From Bacteroidales bacterium (GTDB lineage: Bacteria; Bacteroidota; Bacteroidia; Bacteroidales; UBA932): a stretch of 49,341 bases of DNA. A program made the position numbers and the translations under genes. Location: the NCBI GenBank assembly GCA_017473705.1, contig JAFUJQ010000032.1, positions 1-49,341 on the forward strand. Direction: 5' to 3'. Below are positions 11,528 through 20,453 of this stretch, one piece after another (the stretch's first letter is position 1; each line of letters opens with the position of its first letter). The notes beneath the pieces are model-generated. The model worked only from the letters and a program-made list of their open reading frames with translations, did no database searches and was not told where the DNA came from.

Positions 11528-11625
11528 GGACAGACATATGTATGGAAGAGGCATTTTCGCACCCCCCCCGCGTAGGGGGAGGGGCCCACGAAGTGGGAGG
11601 GGCCTCTGGAATACATTGTCTGTTC
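11528..11625. repeat. Palindromic element, copy 3, intergenic between aroK and parC
   Basis: Arms at 11528-11552 and 11602-11625 are complementary over most of their length but degenerate. The core is a shorter version of the aroK core: on the minus strand CCCTCCCA, a short hairpin, TGGGCCCCTCCCC, then a G-rich run. It fills nearly all of the 112-bp gap between parC and the aroK upstream frame. Confidence 0.7.
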
Positions 11626-11632
11626 TATCATA

Positions 11633-14347
11633 TTAGAATAGAGTCAGCTGTGGGTCATCTGGAAGATCGATGTCGATAGGATCCTCGACGCCGGTGTTGT
11701 CTATCTCCCCGGCCTGATTCTCAGCCTCACTCTCCTCCTGCACCACATCATCCTCCGGCTTATGCAGCGGCTCGACAAACTTCACCGCCTTCACATCCAT
11801 CGCGCTCACCTTCTTTCCCTTCGCCTGGATACCCTTCTTTGCAATGTACTCCTCCGCATCCACAAGCTCCGGCTCCCTGTGCTCGTGCTTTCCTCCGAAA
11901 GTGATCTCGAACTGAGGGTGCTTGTCGTCGCTGAGCGCCACAAGGTATGAACCCTTTGCCTCTGAGATGAAGCTTACCGCAGTGTTGTCACTCACCTCGA
12001 ACGAGAACCTCTTCACATAGAACGAAGCAACCGCCTTGTCATAGTAAAGCGCAGTGTATGTCTTGTTTACATCAAGCTTCTCGATCTTGAGGAGGTCACC
12101 CTGGTATCTGTTGCTCAGGTCGAACGAAGTGGTGTAATATGTGCCGTCGCGGAAGATTGCAAGGATATGGTCACCTGTGTTGAACTGACCCAGGTGCAGA
12201 CCTCTTCCGTCCTCGTTGAGTCTCTGGATGTCCTCGTCGAACCAGATATCCTTGCCGCCGATGGTCGATATGCCCTTCGACTTGAGCTGGATCTTCTGGA
12301 TCGCATTCTTCGATACGAGGTTGCCTCGCGAAGCGCGTCCCTTGATCAGGAGCTGTGAGAAGTCATACTCGTCGATGAGCTTCTTGAGCTTCGCCCTCTG
12401 TCTGTAATATATCTTCACGGTCTCTGCTTCACCATTATGGTTTACAGTGAACCAGAGGATCTGAGAACCCGGTGTGCCCTGAGTGATGTCATACTCCTTG
12501 TCGCGTGTCACGCTTGTGATGGCGAACCTCTTCGCATAGCTGACAGATGACTTTCCGTCGCGGTAGATGACATTATAGATGGTTCTCTGGTCGTTTCTGT
12601 CGAAGATGCCCACATAGAGGATGTCCTTTCCGAAGAACGCCTTCTCGCTTACCTTTGTCACCACGTACTTGCCGTCCTTGTGGATGACGATGATCTCAGA
12701 AAGGTCTGAACACTCGCATATGAACTCTGCATTGTCCTCCTTTTTGAGCGCGATGCCCACGAAACCTTCCGCCTTGTTTGCATACAGCTTGGCATTGTTG
12801 CTTACCACCTTGGTGACAGCGATAGACTCGAATCCGGTGAGCTCTGTAAGTCTTGGATATGCCTTTCCATACTTCTTCTTGAGTCCCTTGAAGTAGTTGA
12901 TGGTATATTCTGTGAGGTTGTCCAGGTGGTTCTGCACTTCGTCCATTTCATCCTCGATGCCACGGAGTTTCTCGTCCACGGCCTTCGTGTCGAACTTCGA
13001 GATCTTCCTCACAGGCTTCTCCACGAGCTTGTCGATGTCCTCGGAAGTGATAGGTCTCTTGAGAAGGCTCTGGTATTTCATCATCTCGTCGAACACCTCC
13101 TGCAGCTGTGCCTCCCAAGTCTTCGCGTCACCCTCGAGGATCTTATAGACCTTGTTCTCAAAGAATATCTTCTCGAGAGAACTGTAGTGCCAGTCATTCT
13201 CAAGCTCGTCCAGACGGATCTGAAGCTCCTGTCCGAGCAGACTCTTGGTGTGGTCTGTGCTATACTTGAGGATGTCCTCTACAGAAAGGAACTGAGGCTT
13301 GTGGTCCACAATCACGCAGGCATTCGGAGAAATCGACACCTCGCAGTCCGTGAAAGCGTAAAGAGCATCGATTGTCTTGTCAGGTGACACGTCATTCGGA
13401 AGATGTATCACGATCTTGGCCGTCGAAGTGGTGAGATCGTCGATTTTCTTGATCTTGATCTTGCCCTTCTCCTTGGCCTTGAGAATTGACTCGATGATGA
13501 TGTGAGTTGTCTTTCCGAAAGGTATCTCGTTGATTGACAATGTGTTCTTGTCGACTTTCTCGATCTTTGCGCGCACCTTCACCACTCCGCCTCGCTGACC
13601 CTTCATATATTTAGAGCAGTCAGCGTAGCCTCCGGTAGGGAAGTCAGGGTAGAGCTCGAAAGGCTTGCCCTGCAGGTGTGCAACGGCAGCATCGATGATC
13701 TCATTGAAATTATGCGGAAGAATCTTTGACGCGAGACCTACGGCAATACCCTCAGCACCCTGTGCAAGCAGCAGAGGGAACTTGATAGGCAGCTCGATAG
13801 GCTCCTGGTTTCTTCCGTCATATGAAGTCATCCAGTTGGTGGTCTTGGGGTTGAACACAACCTCCTTGGCGAACTTTGTAAGGCGCGCCTCGATGTATCG
13901 TGGCGCCGCATTGGAGTCGCCGGTAAGGATGTTACCCCAGTTACCCTGGCAGTCGATGAGATAATTCTTCTGTCCCAGCTGCACGAGAGCTCCGAGGATG
14001 GACTGGTCTCCGTGTGGGTGGTACTGCATCGCCTGTCCGACGATGTTCGCCACCTTTGTGTAGCGACCGTCATCAATCCTCCACATTGCGTGCAGCACGC
14101 GTCTCTGCACCGGTTTCATTCCGTCAACGATGTGCGGAACGGCTCGATACAGGATAACGTATGACGAGTAGTCCAGGAACCAGTCCTTGAACATGCCCGA
14201 CAGCTTGAATTTACGGCTGTTCTCTCCAAGCAGCTTGTCAAACTTGCCCGGAGTCATCTCCACCACCGCCTCGTCCTCTGTCTCATTCTGACCCTCTTCA
14301 GGAAGCTCTGCATCCTCGATCGGAAGGTCCTTGTCCTCAATGCTCAT
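11633..14347 (-). CDS. parC: DNA topoisomerase IV subunit A (GyrA/ParC family)
   Basis: This is the DNA-cleaving subunit of a type IIA topoisomerase that decatenates or relaxes DNA with its ATPase partner. The breakage-reunion domain starts at about residue 45. The catalytic tyrosine is Y151 in AAPRYIEARL, and the quinolone-region motif HPHGDQS lies at about residue 110. A long coiled coil follows, then a C-terminal domain lacking the clear GyrA-box repeats of gyrase. The 904-residue length and acidic N- and C-terminal tails match the Bacteroidota subunits usually called ParC. A gyrase role is less likely but cannot be excluded. The partner parE is not in the window. It follows era by 15 bp. 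Confidence 0.88.
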   Translation of the reverse strand: MSIEDKDLPIEDAELPEEGQNETEDEAVVEMTPGKFDKLLGENSRKFKLSGMFKDWFLDYSSYVILYRAVPHIVDGMKPVQRRVLHAMWRIDDGRYTKVANIVGQAMQYHPHGDQSILGALVQLGQKNYLIDCQGNWGNILTGDSNAAPRYIEARLTKFAKEVVFNPKTTNWMTSYDGRNQEPIELPIKFPLLLAQGAEGIAVGLASKILPHNFNEIIDAAVAHLQGKPFELYPDFPTGGYADCSKYMKGQRGGVVKVRAKIEKVDKNTLSINEIPFGKTTHIIIESILKAKEKGKIKIKKIDDLTTSTAKIVIHLPNDVSPDKTIDALYAFTDCEVSISPNACVIVDHKPQFLSVEDILKYSTDHTKSLLGQELQIRLDELENDWHYSSLEKIFFENKVYKILEGDAKTWEAQLQEVFDEMMKYQSLLKRPITSEDIDKLVEKPVRKISKFDTKAVDEKLRGIEDEMDEVQNHLDNLTEYTINYFKGLKKKYGKAYPRLTELTGFESIAVTKVVSNNAKLYANKAEGFVGIALKKEDNAEFICECSDLSEIIVIHKDGKYVVTKVSEKAFFGKDILYVGIFDRNDQRTIYNVIYRDGKSSVSYAKRFAITSVTRDKEYDITQGTPGSQILWFTVNHNGEAETVKIYYRQRAKLKKLIDEYDFSQLLIKGRASRGNLVSKNAIQKIQLKSKGISTIGGKDIWFDEDIQRLNEDGRGLHLGQFNTGDHILAIFRDGTYYTTSFDLSNRYQGDLLKIEKLDVNKTYTALYYDKAVASFYVKRFSFEVSDNTAVSFISEAKGSYLVALSDDKHPQFEITFGGKHEHREPELVDAEEYIAKKGIQAKGKKVSAMDVKAVKFVEPLHKPEDDVVQEESEAENQAGEIDNTGVEDPIDIDLPDDPQLTLF

Positions 14348-14362
14348 ATCTGTTTACAGCTT

Positions 14363-15265
14363 TTAATATTCGTAACCGAACTTTCTAAGTTCCTTCTTGC
14401 TTTCTCTCCAGTCAGGATCCACCTTGACATAGAGGCTGAGGAAGACTTTCTTCTGGAAGAAGTCTTCCATGTCGATACGCGCCTGGGTACCGACCTTCTT
14501 GAGTGACTGTCCGCCCTTGCCTATGATGATGCCCTTCTGAGTCTCGCGCATCACATAGATCACAGCGCTGATGTCATACCTCTCGGCGCCTTCCTTGAAC
14601 TCTTCCACCACCACCTCGCAGCTGTAAGGAATCTCCTCCTTGTAGTTGAGGAAGATCTTCTCGCGTACGATCTCGGAAGCGAAGAAGCGGAGGTTCTTGT
14701 CTGTGAACACATCCTTGTCATACCATGCCGGTGCGACAGGCAGGTTCTCCACGATTGCGTCGAAGATGTTCTCAAGGTTGAACTTCTCCTGCGCAGATGC
14801 AGGGAAGATGATCGCCTTAGGAAGCTGCTCCTTCCACCATGCCATGAGCTCGAGCACCTGATCCTGCGAGCTGATGTCGATCTTGTTGATCACAAGAATT
14901 ACTGGGCAGTCGATCTTCTGGAGCTTTGCGATGTATTCCTCGTTCTTGTCGCCCTTCTCCACTGTGTCAGTCACATAGAGAATGATGTCAGCGTCACCGA
15001 TCGCTGTGTCCACGAAGTTCATCATGCTCTGCTGCAGCCTGTAGTTAGGCTTGAGGATGCCCGGAGTGTCGGAGTATACGATCTGATAGTCGTCTCCGTT
15101 CACAATGCCCATGATCCTGTGCCTTGTGGTCTGAGCCTTTGCCGTAACGATGGAAAGCTTCTCTCCTACGAGGGCATTCATAAGCGTGGATTTGCCAACA
15201 TTCGGGTTACCGATGATGTTGACAAATCCGGCGCGATGTCTTTTGGTCTGTTCTCCCATTATCAC
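14363..15265 (-). CDS. era: GTPase Era
   Basis: This essential GTPase binds the 3' end of 16S rRNA and assists 30S assembly. The G1 motif is GNPNVGKST (about residues 18-26), G3 is DTPG and G4 is NKID. A C-terminal KH domain carries GIIIGKGGQSLKKVG. The 300-residue length is typical. An alternative start lies at the third codon. It sits 3 bp after the pseudouridine synthase gene and 15 bp before parC, which suggests one transcript. Confidence 0.97.
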   Translation of the reverse strand: MIMGEQTKRHRAGFVNIIGNPNVGKSTLMNALVGEKLSIVTAKAQTTRHRIMGIVNGDDYQIVYSDTPGILKPNYRLQQSMMNFVDTAIGDADIILYVTDTVEKGDKNEEYIAKLQKIDCPVILVINKIDISSQDQVLELMAWWKEQLPKAIIFPASAQEKFNLENIFDAIVENLPVAPAWYDKDVFTDKNLRFFASEIVREKIFLNYKEEIPYSCEVVVEEFKEGAERYDISAVIYVMRETQKGIIIGKGGQSLKKVGTQARIDMEDFFQKKVFLSLYVKVDPDWRESKKELRKFGYEY

Positions 15266-15268
15266 TTA

Positions 15269-16546
15269 TTATAAGTATGCACCCATCCTGAGGAGGTTGA
15301 TCTCGCCCTCAGAGAGGAATCTCCATTCGCCTCTCTTGAGACCCTTCTTGGTGAGACCTGCGAAGTATACTCTGTCGAGCGCCTTCACCTCGTATCCGAG
15401 GGATTCGAAGATCCTTCTTACGATGCGGTTCTTTCCAGAGTGGATCTCAATGCCGAGCTTGCGGTGGTCGTCCTCCTCAATGTACTCGAGCTCGTCAGCA
15501 GCGATGACGCCGTCTGAAAGCTCTACTCCTGCGAGGATCTTCTCGAAGTCCTCCTGCTTGAGCTTGCTGTCGAGCGATACCTGATATATCTTCTTCTTGT
15601 CGTATGACGGATGTGTGAGCTTCTCTGCGATTTCACCGTCGTTTGTGAACATGAGCACACCTGTTGTGTTCTTGTCAAGGCGACCGACTGGGAATACTCT
15701 TGTAGGGCATCCCTTGAGAAGGTCCATGACGGTCTTGTCTGCGTGAGGGTCGCTTGCTGTGGTGACATAGCCCTTAGGCTTGTTCATCACGATGTATACC
15801 TTTGCCTCACCCTTGAGCCTCTCGCCGTTGAACCTTACGTCGTCAGTTGCGATGTTGATCTTGGTTCCGAGCTCTGTGACCACCTCTCCGTTGACCGTGA
15901 CCACTCCGGCGAGGATGAAGTTGTCTGCCTCTCTTCTTGAGCATACGCCTGAGTTGGCGATGAACTTGTTGAGACGTACCACCTCCTTGATAGGAGCCAT
16001 TACCATATCGTTGTCTGAATGTACGTCAGAGTCTACCTGAGGTCTTCTGCTGATCATCTTTCCGATGCCGCTCTCATCTTCGTTGCGGAAGTAGTTGAAG
16101 TCCTTCCTTGCACCAGGCCTTCTTGCTCCGTTGCCTCTTCTTTCCGGCCTGTCACCATATGGGCGCCTCTCTGAACGCTCTCCATAAGAACGTCTCTCCG
16201 AACGCTCGCCGTATGGCCTTCTCTCTGTGCGGTCACCGTATGTGCGTCTTTCGCCGCGCTCTGTGCGCTCACCATAAGGCCTTCTCTCTGAACGCTCGCC
16301 GTATGGACGTCTCTCCGGACGCTCTCCTCCGTATGTCCTTCTTTCAGGACGGTCTCCGTAGGTGCGTCTCTCAGGACGGTCACCACCATAAGTCCTTCTC
16401 TCAGTGCGGTCTCCTGATGCGCTTCTTTCTCCGATGCGCGGTCTTCTCGGACGATCGCCTGACGGTCTTCTGTCTGAATCTCTTCTTGTGCCATAATCTC
16501 TACGGCCATCTCTGCGGCCATTGCCGCCTCTTCTGTTGTCTTCCAT
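15269..16546 (-). CDS. RluB/RsuA-type pseudouridine synthase with long Arg-rich repeat N-terminus
   Basis: The enzyme isomerises a uridine in rRNA to pseudouridine. An S4 RNA-binding domain (VRLNKFIANSGVCSRREADN) is followed by the synthase domain with the catalytic Asp in GRLDKNTTG. KPKGYVTT and KNRIVRRIFESLGYEV are also typical. The first 150 or so residues are a low-complexity array of about 9-residue units like ERRTYGDRP and ERRPYGERS, strongly basic and probably disordered. I chose the ATG at 16546 (MEDNRRGG), preceded by an A-rich stretch. ATG 16567 and a GTG at 16597 are in frame and possible. The rRNA target cannot be set from sequence. Confidence 0.92.
   Translation of the reverse strand: MEDNRRGGNGRRDGRRDYGTRRDSDRRPSGDRPRRPRIGERSASGDRTERRTYGGDRPERRTYGDRPERRTYGGERPERRPYGERSERRPYGERTERGERRTYGDRTERRPYGERSERRSYGERSERRPYGDRPERRGNGARRPGARKDFNYFRNEDESGIGKMISRRPQVDSDVHSDNDMVMAPIKEVVRLNKFIANSGVCSRREADNFILAGVVTVNGEVVTELGTKINIATDDVRFNGERLKGEAKVYIVMNKPKGYVTTASDPHADKTVMDLLKGCPTRVFPVGRLDKNTTGVLMFTNDGEIAEKLTHPSYDKKKIYQVSLDSKLKQEDFEKILAGVELSDGVIAADELEYIEEDDHRKLGIEIHSGKNRIVRRIFESLGYEVKALDRVYFAGLTKKGLKRGEWRFLSEGEINLLRMGAYL
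16125..16440 (-). repeat. In-frame tandem repeats of about 27-30 bp
   Basis: Imperfect repeats encode alternating ERRPYGERS, ERRTYGDRP and similar units in the N-terminus of the pseudouridine synthase. Unit length varies by whole codons, so the frame is kept. They are expected to vary in number between strains by slippage or recombination. Confidence 0.8.
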
Positions 16547-16627
16547 TTTTATTTCGCCTCTCGGCATTTTTAAAGTGTTAATATATTCCTGGCTCACGCC
16601 AGCTTATCTGTATCCGGTCAAACCGGC

Positions 16628-17413
16628 TTATCTTAATCTGAATATGTATGTAATCGTGCCTTCCTGCAGGGCCGGCGCATTGGCGTCCATGTTGAAATTG
16701 GCGCCCATCGCCGCCTTGTATGCGGCCTGCCAGAGCGACTTGTCAGTGGCTGTAGTTCCTTCGACTCCGGCCTGTGCCTTGGTCACGGTTCCGTACTGGT
16801 CCACCCAGATCTTTACAACAACCTTACCTGAAGCCTGCACTCCGTAAGATGGCCTCGGAAGGGTTCCGTTGACGCTTCGGCCCACGAGTTTTGCGTTAGG
16901 CTCTCCGGCAGTCTCTCCGGTCTTGGTGTTGCCCGAAGCATGTCCCGCCTTGAGTGCGTCGCTTGGATCTCGAGAGGTCTGCGGAGCGAGGGTATCCTTC
17001 TGCGTGTTGTTGTCTGCTGCAGAGAACAGGGCTCTCCTGTCTATCGGCTTCTCGCGTACCGGCTCCGGTGTCTCCACGTCTCCGAAATCGTCCACAGTCG
17101 ACTCCGGTGCCTCATTCGCCTTGCTGCCCTCAAGCGGCGCTTCCGACTGCTGCACGAGGTTTACAGGCTTGGACGGATCCGGCTGCTCGACCTGCGGTCT
17201 TGTCCCGTTCCATGTCTGCTTAGGCTTCTCGAGCTCAGGCTCGCTGAAGTCTATGACTATAGGAGTCCTTTCCGGAGGAGGAGGGTCCAGGTATGTGAAA
17301 CCTGTGACAAAGAAACAGGCTGCCAGGACAATATGCACGGCAACCGTCAGGATGCCGCCTGACACCCTTGACAGTTTCTCCTGCTTTTCGCGTTCCTGCC
17401 TGTACTTTTCCAT
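16628..17413 (-). CDS. tonB: TonB-type energy transducer
   Basis: This periplasm-spanning protein passes the inner-membrane proton force to outer-membrane transporters such as SusC. A short cytoplasmic N-terminus (MEKYRQEREKQ) precedes a single membrane segment at about residues 19-42. A proline- and acid-rich linker follows, beginning DPPPPERTPIVIDF. The C-terminal domain (about 180-261) resembles the TonB C-terminus, with GKVVVKIWVDQYGTVTKA. It is 5 bp downstream of exbD, giving a complete exbB-exbD-tonB set. Confidence 0.9.
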   Translation of the reverse strand: MEKYRQEREKQEKLSRVSGGILTVAVHIVLAACFFVTGFTYLDPPPPERTPIVIDFSEPELEKPKQTWNGTRPQVEQPDPSKPVNLVQQSEAPLEGSKANEAPESTVDDFGDVETPEPVREKPIDRRALFSAADNNTQKDTLAPQTSRDPSDALKAGHASGNTKTGETAGEPNAKLVGRSVNGTLPRPSYGVQASGKVVVKIWVDQYGTVTKAQAGVEGTTATDKSLWQAAYKAAMGANFNMDANAPALQEGTITYIFRLR

Positions 17414-17417
17414 AATC

Positions 17418-17831
17418 CTATTCCGGCGAAGTCGCCATTATCACCTTGTAGTGGTTTCTCTTTGCTATGTTCATCACCTGCACCACTTCCTTGATCGGAA
17501 CCGTCTCGTCTGCATAGATCGAGAAAGTAGGGTCTTCCTCCTGCTGGAGAAGGCCTACGAGCGCATCCTCGACTTCGCTGAAGTCTATCGGCTGCTTCTC
17601 TCCGTTGATATGGTAGGTGAAGGTCTCTGTATCATGCCAATGCTTGATCGATACGCTCACTGTCGCCTTTGCCGATACCTGTCCTGTGCTCTTAGGGAGC
17701 AGGAGCTTGAGGGCGTTCGGGTTCACGAGCGTCGATGTCACAAGGAAGAAGATGAGAAGCAGGAACACGATGTCGGTCATTGACGACATCGAGAATCCTG
17801 AATCCACCTTTGTTGTTCTCTTGATTGCCAT
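17418..17831 (-). CDS. exbD: Biopolymer transport protein ExbD/TolR family
   Basis: This is a proton-channel partner of ExbB that energises TonB. One N-terminal membrane helix carries the conserved Asp in MTDIVFLLLIFFLVTST, and a periplasmic domain follows. At 137 residues it has the normal family length. The gene sits between exbB and tonB. A TolR role is the alternative, but the adjoining TonB-like gene favours ExbD. Confidence 0.92.
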   Translation of the reverse strand: MAIKRTTKVDSGFSMSSMTDIVFLLLIFFLVTSTLVNPNALKLLLPKSTGQVSAKATVSVSIKHWHDTETFTYHINGEKQPIDFSEVEDALVGLLQQEEDPTFSIYADETVPIKEVVQVMNIAKRNHYKVIMATSPE

Positions 17832-17855
17832 TTCTTACTCTGTTTTCCCGGTTCC

Positions 17856-18557
17856 TTATTCTCCTGCAGGCTCGTGGAGCATGTCGATGAACTCGATTGT
17901 CGTGCTCTCCATCTTGAACACAAGGTTCGAGATCTGCGAAGTGAGGTAGTTGTATCCGAAGTATGCGATGATACCTACAAAAAGTCCGCCTACGGTGGTC
18001 ACCATCGCTTCGTATATACCTCCTGAGAGGAGGGAGATGTCGATGTTGTTGCCTGCAGTGGACATTCTGAAGAACGCCTGGATCATACCTGTGACGGTTC
18101 CGAGGAATCCGATCATCGGAGCTCCTCCGGCGATGGTCGCAAGCATAGGAAGACCTTTCTCGAGTCTCGCCACCTCTACGTTGCCCATGTTCTCGACTGC
18201 GGTCTGGATGTCCTGGAGAGGTCTTCCGATCCTCTCGATGCCCTTCTCGACGAGTCTGGCGATAGGGGAGTCGTATTTCTGGCAGAGGTCTGTCGCTGTC
18301 TTTATCTTTCCGTCATGGATGAGGTCGCGGATGTCTTTCATGAAGTGCTTGTCGATCTGTCCTGCCTTGTGGATCATCCACCACTTGTTTCCGAAGATGT
18401 AGATCGCCATCACTGAGAGGATGAGGAGCACGATCATGAGCCATCCGCCCGCTGTCGCGAGATCGATGAGGCTGAGTGTCTCTTCCTGGACTACAGGCTC
18501 TGCAGCCTGTGAAAGTGCCGTCGTGTCAACGGCTGCCTGCATAATGTTGAAAAGCAT
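17856..18557 (-). CDS. exbB: MotA/TolQ/ExbB proton channel family protein
   Basis: This is the stator-like proton channel subunit of the TonB-ExbB-ExbD motor in the inner membrane. Three membrane segments are visible: about residues 30-55, 140-165 (GGAPMIGFLGTVTGMIQAFF) and 185-210 (VTTVGGLFVGIIAYFGYNY). The second and third are the conserved channel helices. The 233-residue length is typical. It begins the exbB-exbD-tonB unit behind its own -7 box. Confidence 0.92.
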   Translation of the reverse strand: MLFNIMQAAVDTTALSQAAEPVVQEETLSLIDLATAGGWLMIVLLILSVMAIYIFGNKWWMIHKAGQIDKHFMKDIRDLIHDGKIKTATDLCQKYDSPIARLVEKGIERIGRPLQDIQTAVENMGNVEVARLEKGLPMLATIAGGAPMIGFLGTVTGMIQAFFRMSTAGNNIDISLLSGGIYEAMVTTVGGLFVGIIAYFGYNYLTSQISNLVFKMESTTIEFIDMLHEPAGE

Positions 18558-18582
18558 AATTGTAGTTGTCTGTTAAATCGTG

Positions 18583-18590
18583 CAAAAATA
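18583..18590 (-). promoter_or_regulatory. -7 box TATTTTTG (extended GCAC) for exbB
   Basis: The minus strand reads TATTTTTGCAC. The same 11-mer lies before truA and glyA. The box ends 26 bp before the exbB ATG. Confidence 0.6.
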
Positions 18591-18615
18591 GTCAAAAAAT
18601 CACGAAAAGGGAAAT

Positions 18616-19392
18616 TTATTTGTATGAGGCGCCGCAGAAAAACAGCGCTTTTCCCGGAACAGATGTTCCTGCGTCGGAACGTGTGCCTCCGGCGATGAGT
18701 TCCGCTATCCATTCCGGTTCCCTCTTTCCTCTTCCGACCTCTATGAGAGAACCTACGATGGCGCGCACCATATTGCGTAGAAAGCGGTTTGCCTTCACTC
18801 GGAAAACGATGTAGTCCCCGTCCTGGAATTCCGCTCCCATGAGTCCGCAATGGGTCGGTCTGTAGGTGCTCCACCCAGCCTCAGTGACCGTGCATATCGA
18901 GGTCGTGTTGTTGCCCCCTGTCTTCTCGAAACAACTGAAGTCGTGCTCGCCGAGAAGATGCTCTGCCGCTTTGTTCATCTTGTTGATATCCAATGGGTAA
19001 CGCATTCTGTATGAGAACTTTTCACAGAAAGGGTCTTTTCTGAAATGAATGAAATAGCAGTACTCTCTTGAGCGTGCGTCGAATCTGGCATGAAAGTCGT
19101 CTCCGACTGTCGAAACTTCGTGAACCGCAATCTCGCGCGGAAGGATGGCATTTAATTTGTAGCAAAGTTGCTCCGCATTCAAGCTGACTTCGTCAGGAGT
19201 CTCGAAGTGGGCGATGTAATTTATCGCATTCACCTCAGTATCAGTGCGTCCGGCTCCGGTTACGGAAACCTGGGTGCCGAGCAGAGTGGACAGGGCGCTT
19301 TCGATTTCGCCCTGAACGGTCTTTGCGTTGTTCTGTATCTGCCATCCGCAGAACGCGCTGCCGTCATAAGACAGCCTGATTTTGTGTCGCAT
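18616..19392 (-). CDS. truA: tRNA pseudouridine(38-40) synthase
   Basis: The enzyme converts U38-U40 in the anticodon stem of many tRNAs. The N-terminus MRHKIRLSYDGSAFCGWQIQ and the catalytic Asp in TGAGRTDTEVNA (about residue 52) are standard. FHARFDARSREY and RFLRNMVRAIVGSLIEVGRG follow as expected. The 258-residue length is normal. It is transcribed away from moxR. Confidence 0.96.
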   Translation of the reverse strand: MRHKIRLSYDGSAFCGWQIQNNAKTVQGEIESALSTLLGTQVSVTGAGRTDTEVNAINYIAHFETPDEVSLNAEQLCYKLNAILPREIAVHEVSTVGDDFHARFDARSREYCYFIHFRKDPFCEKFSYRMRYPLDINKMNKAAEHLLGEHDFSCFEKTGGNNTTSICTVTEAGWSTYRPTHCGLMGAEFQDGDYIVFRVKANRFLRNMVRAIVGSLIEVGRGKREPEWIAELIAGGTRSDAGTSVPGKALFFCGASYK

Positions 19393-19415
19393 ATTGCAAA
19401 AAATGAGTAAATTTG
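19381..19415 (+). promoter_or_regulatory. Candidate promoter of the Bat operon
   Basis: TAAATTTG at 19408-19415 matches the -7 consensus, with a possible TTTG at 19381-19384. The 23-bp spacing is longer than ideal. It would start the moxR-bat transcript about 30 nt before the moxR ATG. Confidence 0.45.
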
Positions 19416-19427
19416 TAGTTTAAAGTG

Positions 19428-19435
19428 CAAAAATA
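19428..19435 (-). promoter_or_regulatory. -7 box TATTTTTG (extended GCAC) for truA
   Basis: TATTTTTGCAC on the minus strand lies 35 bp upstream of the truA ATG, in the region divergent with moxR. Confidence 0.6.
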
Positions 19436-19450
19436 TCAAAAATCATATTT

Positions 19451-20443
19451 ATGGAGAGCATAAACATCAAAGAATTGAATGACCGCATCCAGAGGGAGAG
19501 TTCTTTCGTGGACATCCTGACAATGGAGATGAACAAGGTCATTGTCGGACAGAAGCATCTGGTGGAGAATCTCCTCATAGGTCTTCTCGCCAACGGACAC
19601 ATCCTCCTCGAGGGAGTTCCGGGCCTGGCGAAGACCCTGGCGATCAACACCCTCTCGCAGGCTGTCGACTCTAAGTTCAGCCGCATACAGTTTACACCGG
19701 ACCTTCTTCCAGCGGACGTTCTCGGTACTCTGATCTACTCGCAGAAGACTGAGCAGTTCCAGATCAAGAAAGGTCCGATTTTCGCTAATTTCGTCCTTGC
19801 CGACGAGATCAACCGTTCGCCTGCAAAAGTGCAGTCGGCTCTTCTTGAGGCGATGCAGGAGCGTCAGGTGACAATCGGCGAGGAGACATTCAGGCTTCCG
19901 GAGCCGTTCCTGGTGATGGCGACCCAGAACCCGATCGAGCAGGAAGGAACATATCCGCTCCCTGAGGCTCAGCTGGACCGTTTCATGCTCAAGGTTGTAG
20001 TGACATATCCGAAGAAGGAGGAAGAACGCCAGATCATCCGCATGAACAACAGCGGCCAGTTCCCTAAGGCTCAGCCGGTTGTGAATCCAGAGGACATCGT
20101 AAGGGCCCGCGAGGTGGTCAAGGATGTGTATATGGACGAGAAGATCGAGAGGTATATCGTGGACATCGTATATGCGACAAGGACACCTCAGGAGTATGGT
20201 CTCGGAAACATCGCGAACTTCATTTCATATGGAGCCTCGCCACGTGCAAGCATCTCGCTTGCAATGGCTTCCAAGGCATATGCGTTCATCAAGAGAAGGG
20301 GCTATGTGATCCCTGAGGATGTACGTGCTGTATGCTATGAAGTGCTTCGCCACAGGATCGGCCTTACATACGAGGCAGAGGCGGAGAACATGACCACGGA
20401 CCAGATCATTTCAGAAATCATAAACGCGGTTGAGGTTCCATAA
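19451..20443 (+). CDS. MoxR-family AAA+ ATPase
   Basis: This is a chaperone-like AAA+ ATPase that usually works with von Willebrand factor A proteins encoded next to it. Walker A is GVPGLAKT and Walker B with sensor region is ADEINRSPAKVQSALLEAMQE. The C-terminal lid carries SPRASISL. The 330-residue length is typical. It begins a plus-strand run that continues with DUF58 and the Bat genes, the usual arrangement in Bacteroidota. Confidence 0.95.
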   Translation: MESINIKELNDRIQRESSFVDILTMEMNKVIVGQKHLVENLLIGLLANGHILLEGVPGLAKTLAINTLSQAVDSKFSRIQFTPDLLPADVLGTLIYSQKTEQFQIKKGPIFANFVLADEINRSPAKVQSALLEAMQERQVTIGEETFRLPEPFLVMATQNPIEQEGTYPLPEAQLDRFMLKVVVTYPKKEEERQIIRMNNSGQFPKAQPVVNPEDIVRAREVVKDVYMDEKIERYIVDIVYATRTPQEYGLGNIANFISYGASPRASISLAMASKAYAFIKRRGYVIPEDVRAVCYEVLRHRIGLTYEAEAENMTTDQIISEIINAVEVP

Positions 20444-20453
20444 ACCATCCATT

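Noticed and set aside
16125-16440. Direct repeats resembling a CRISPR array
   Set aside because: Units are contiguous, imperfect, have no unique spacers and are in frame with a real protein.
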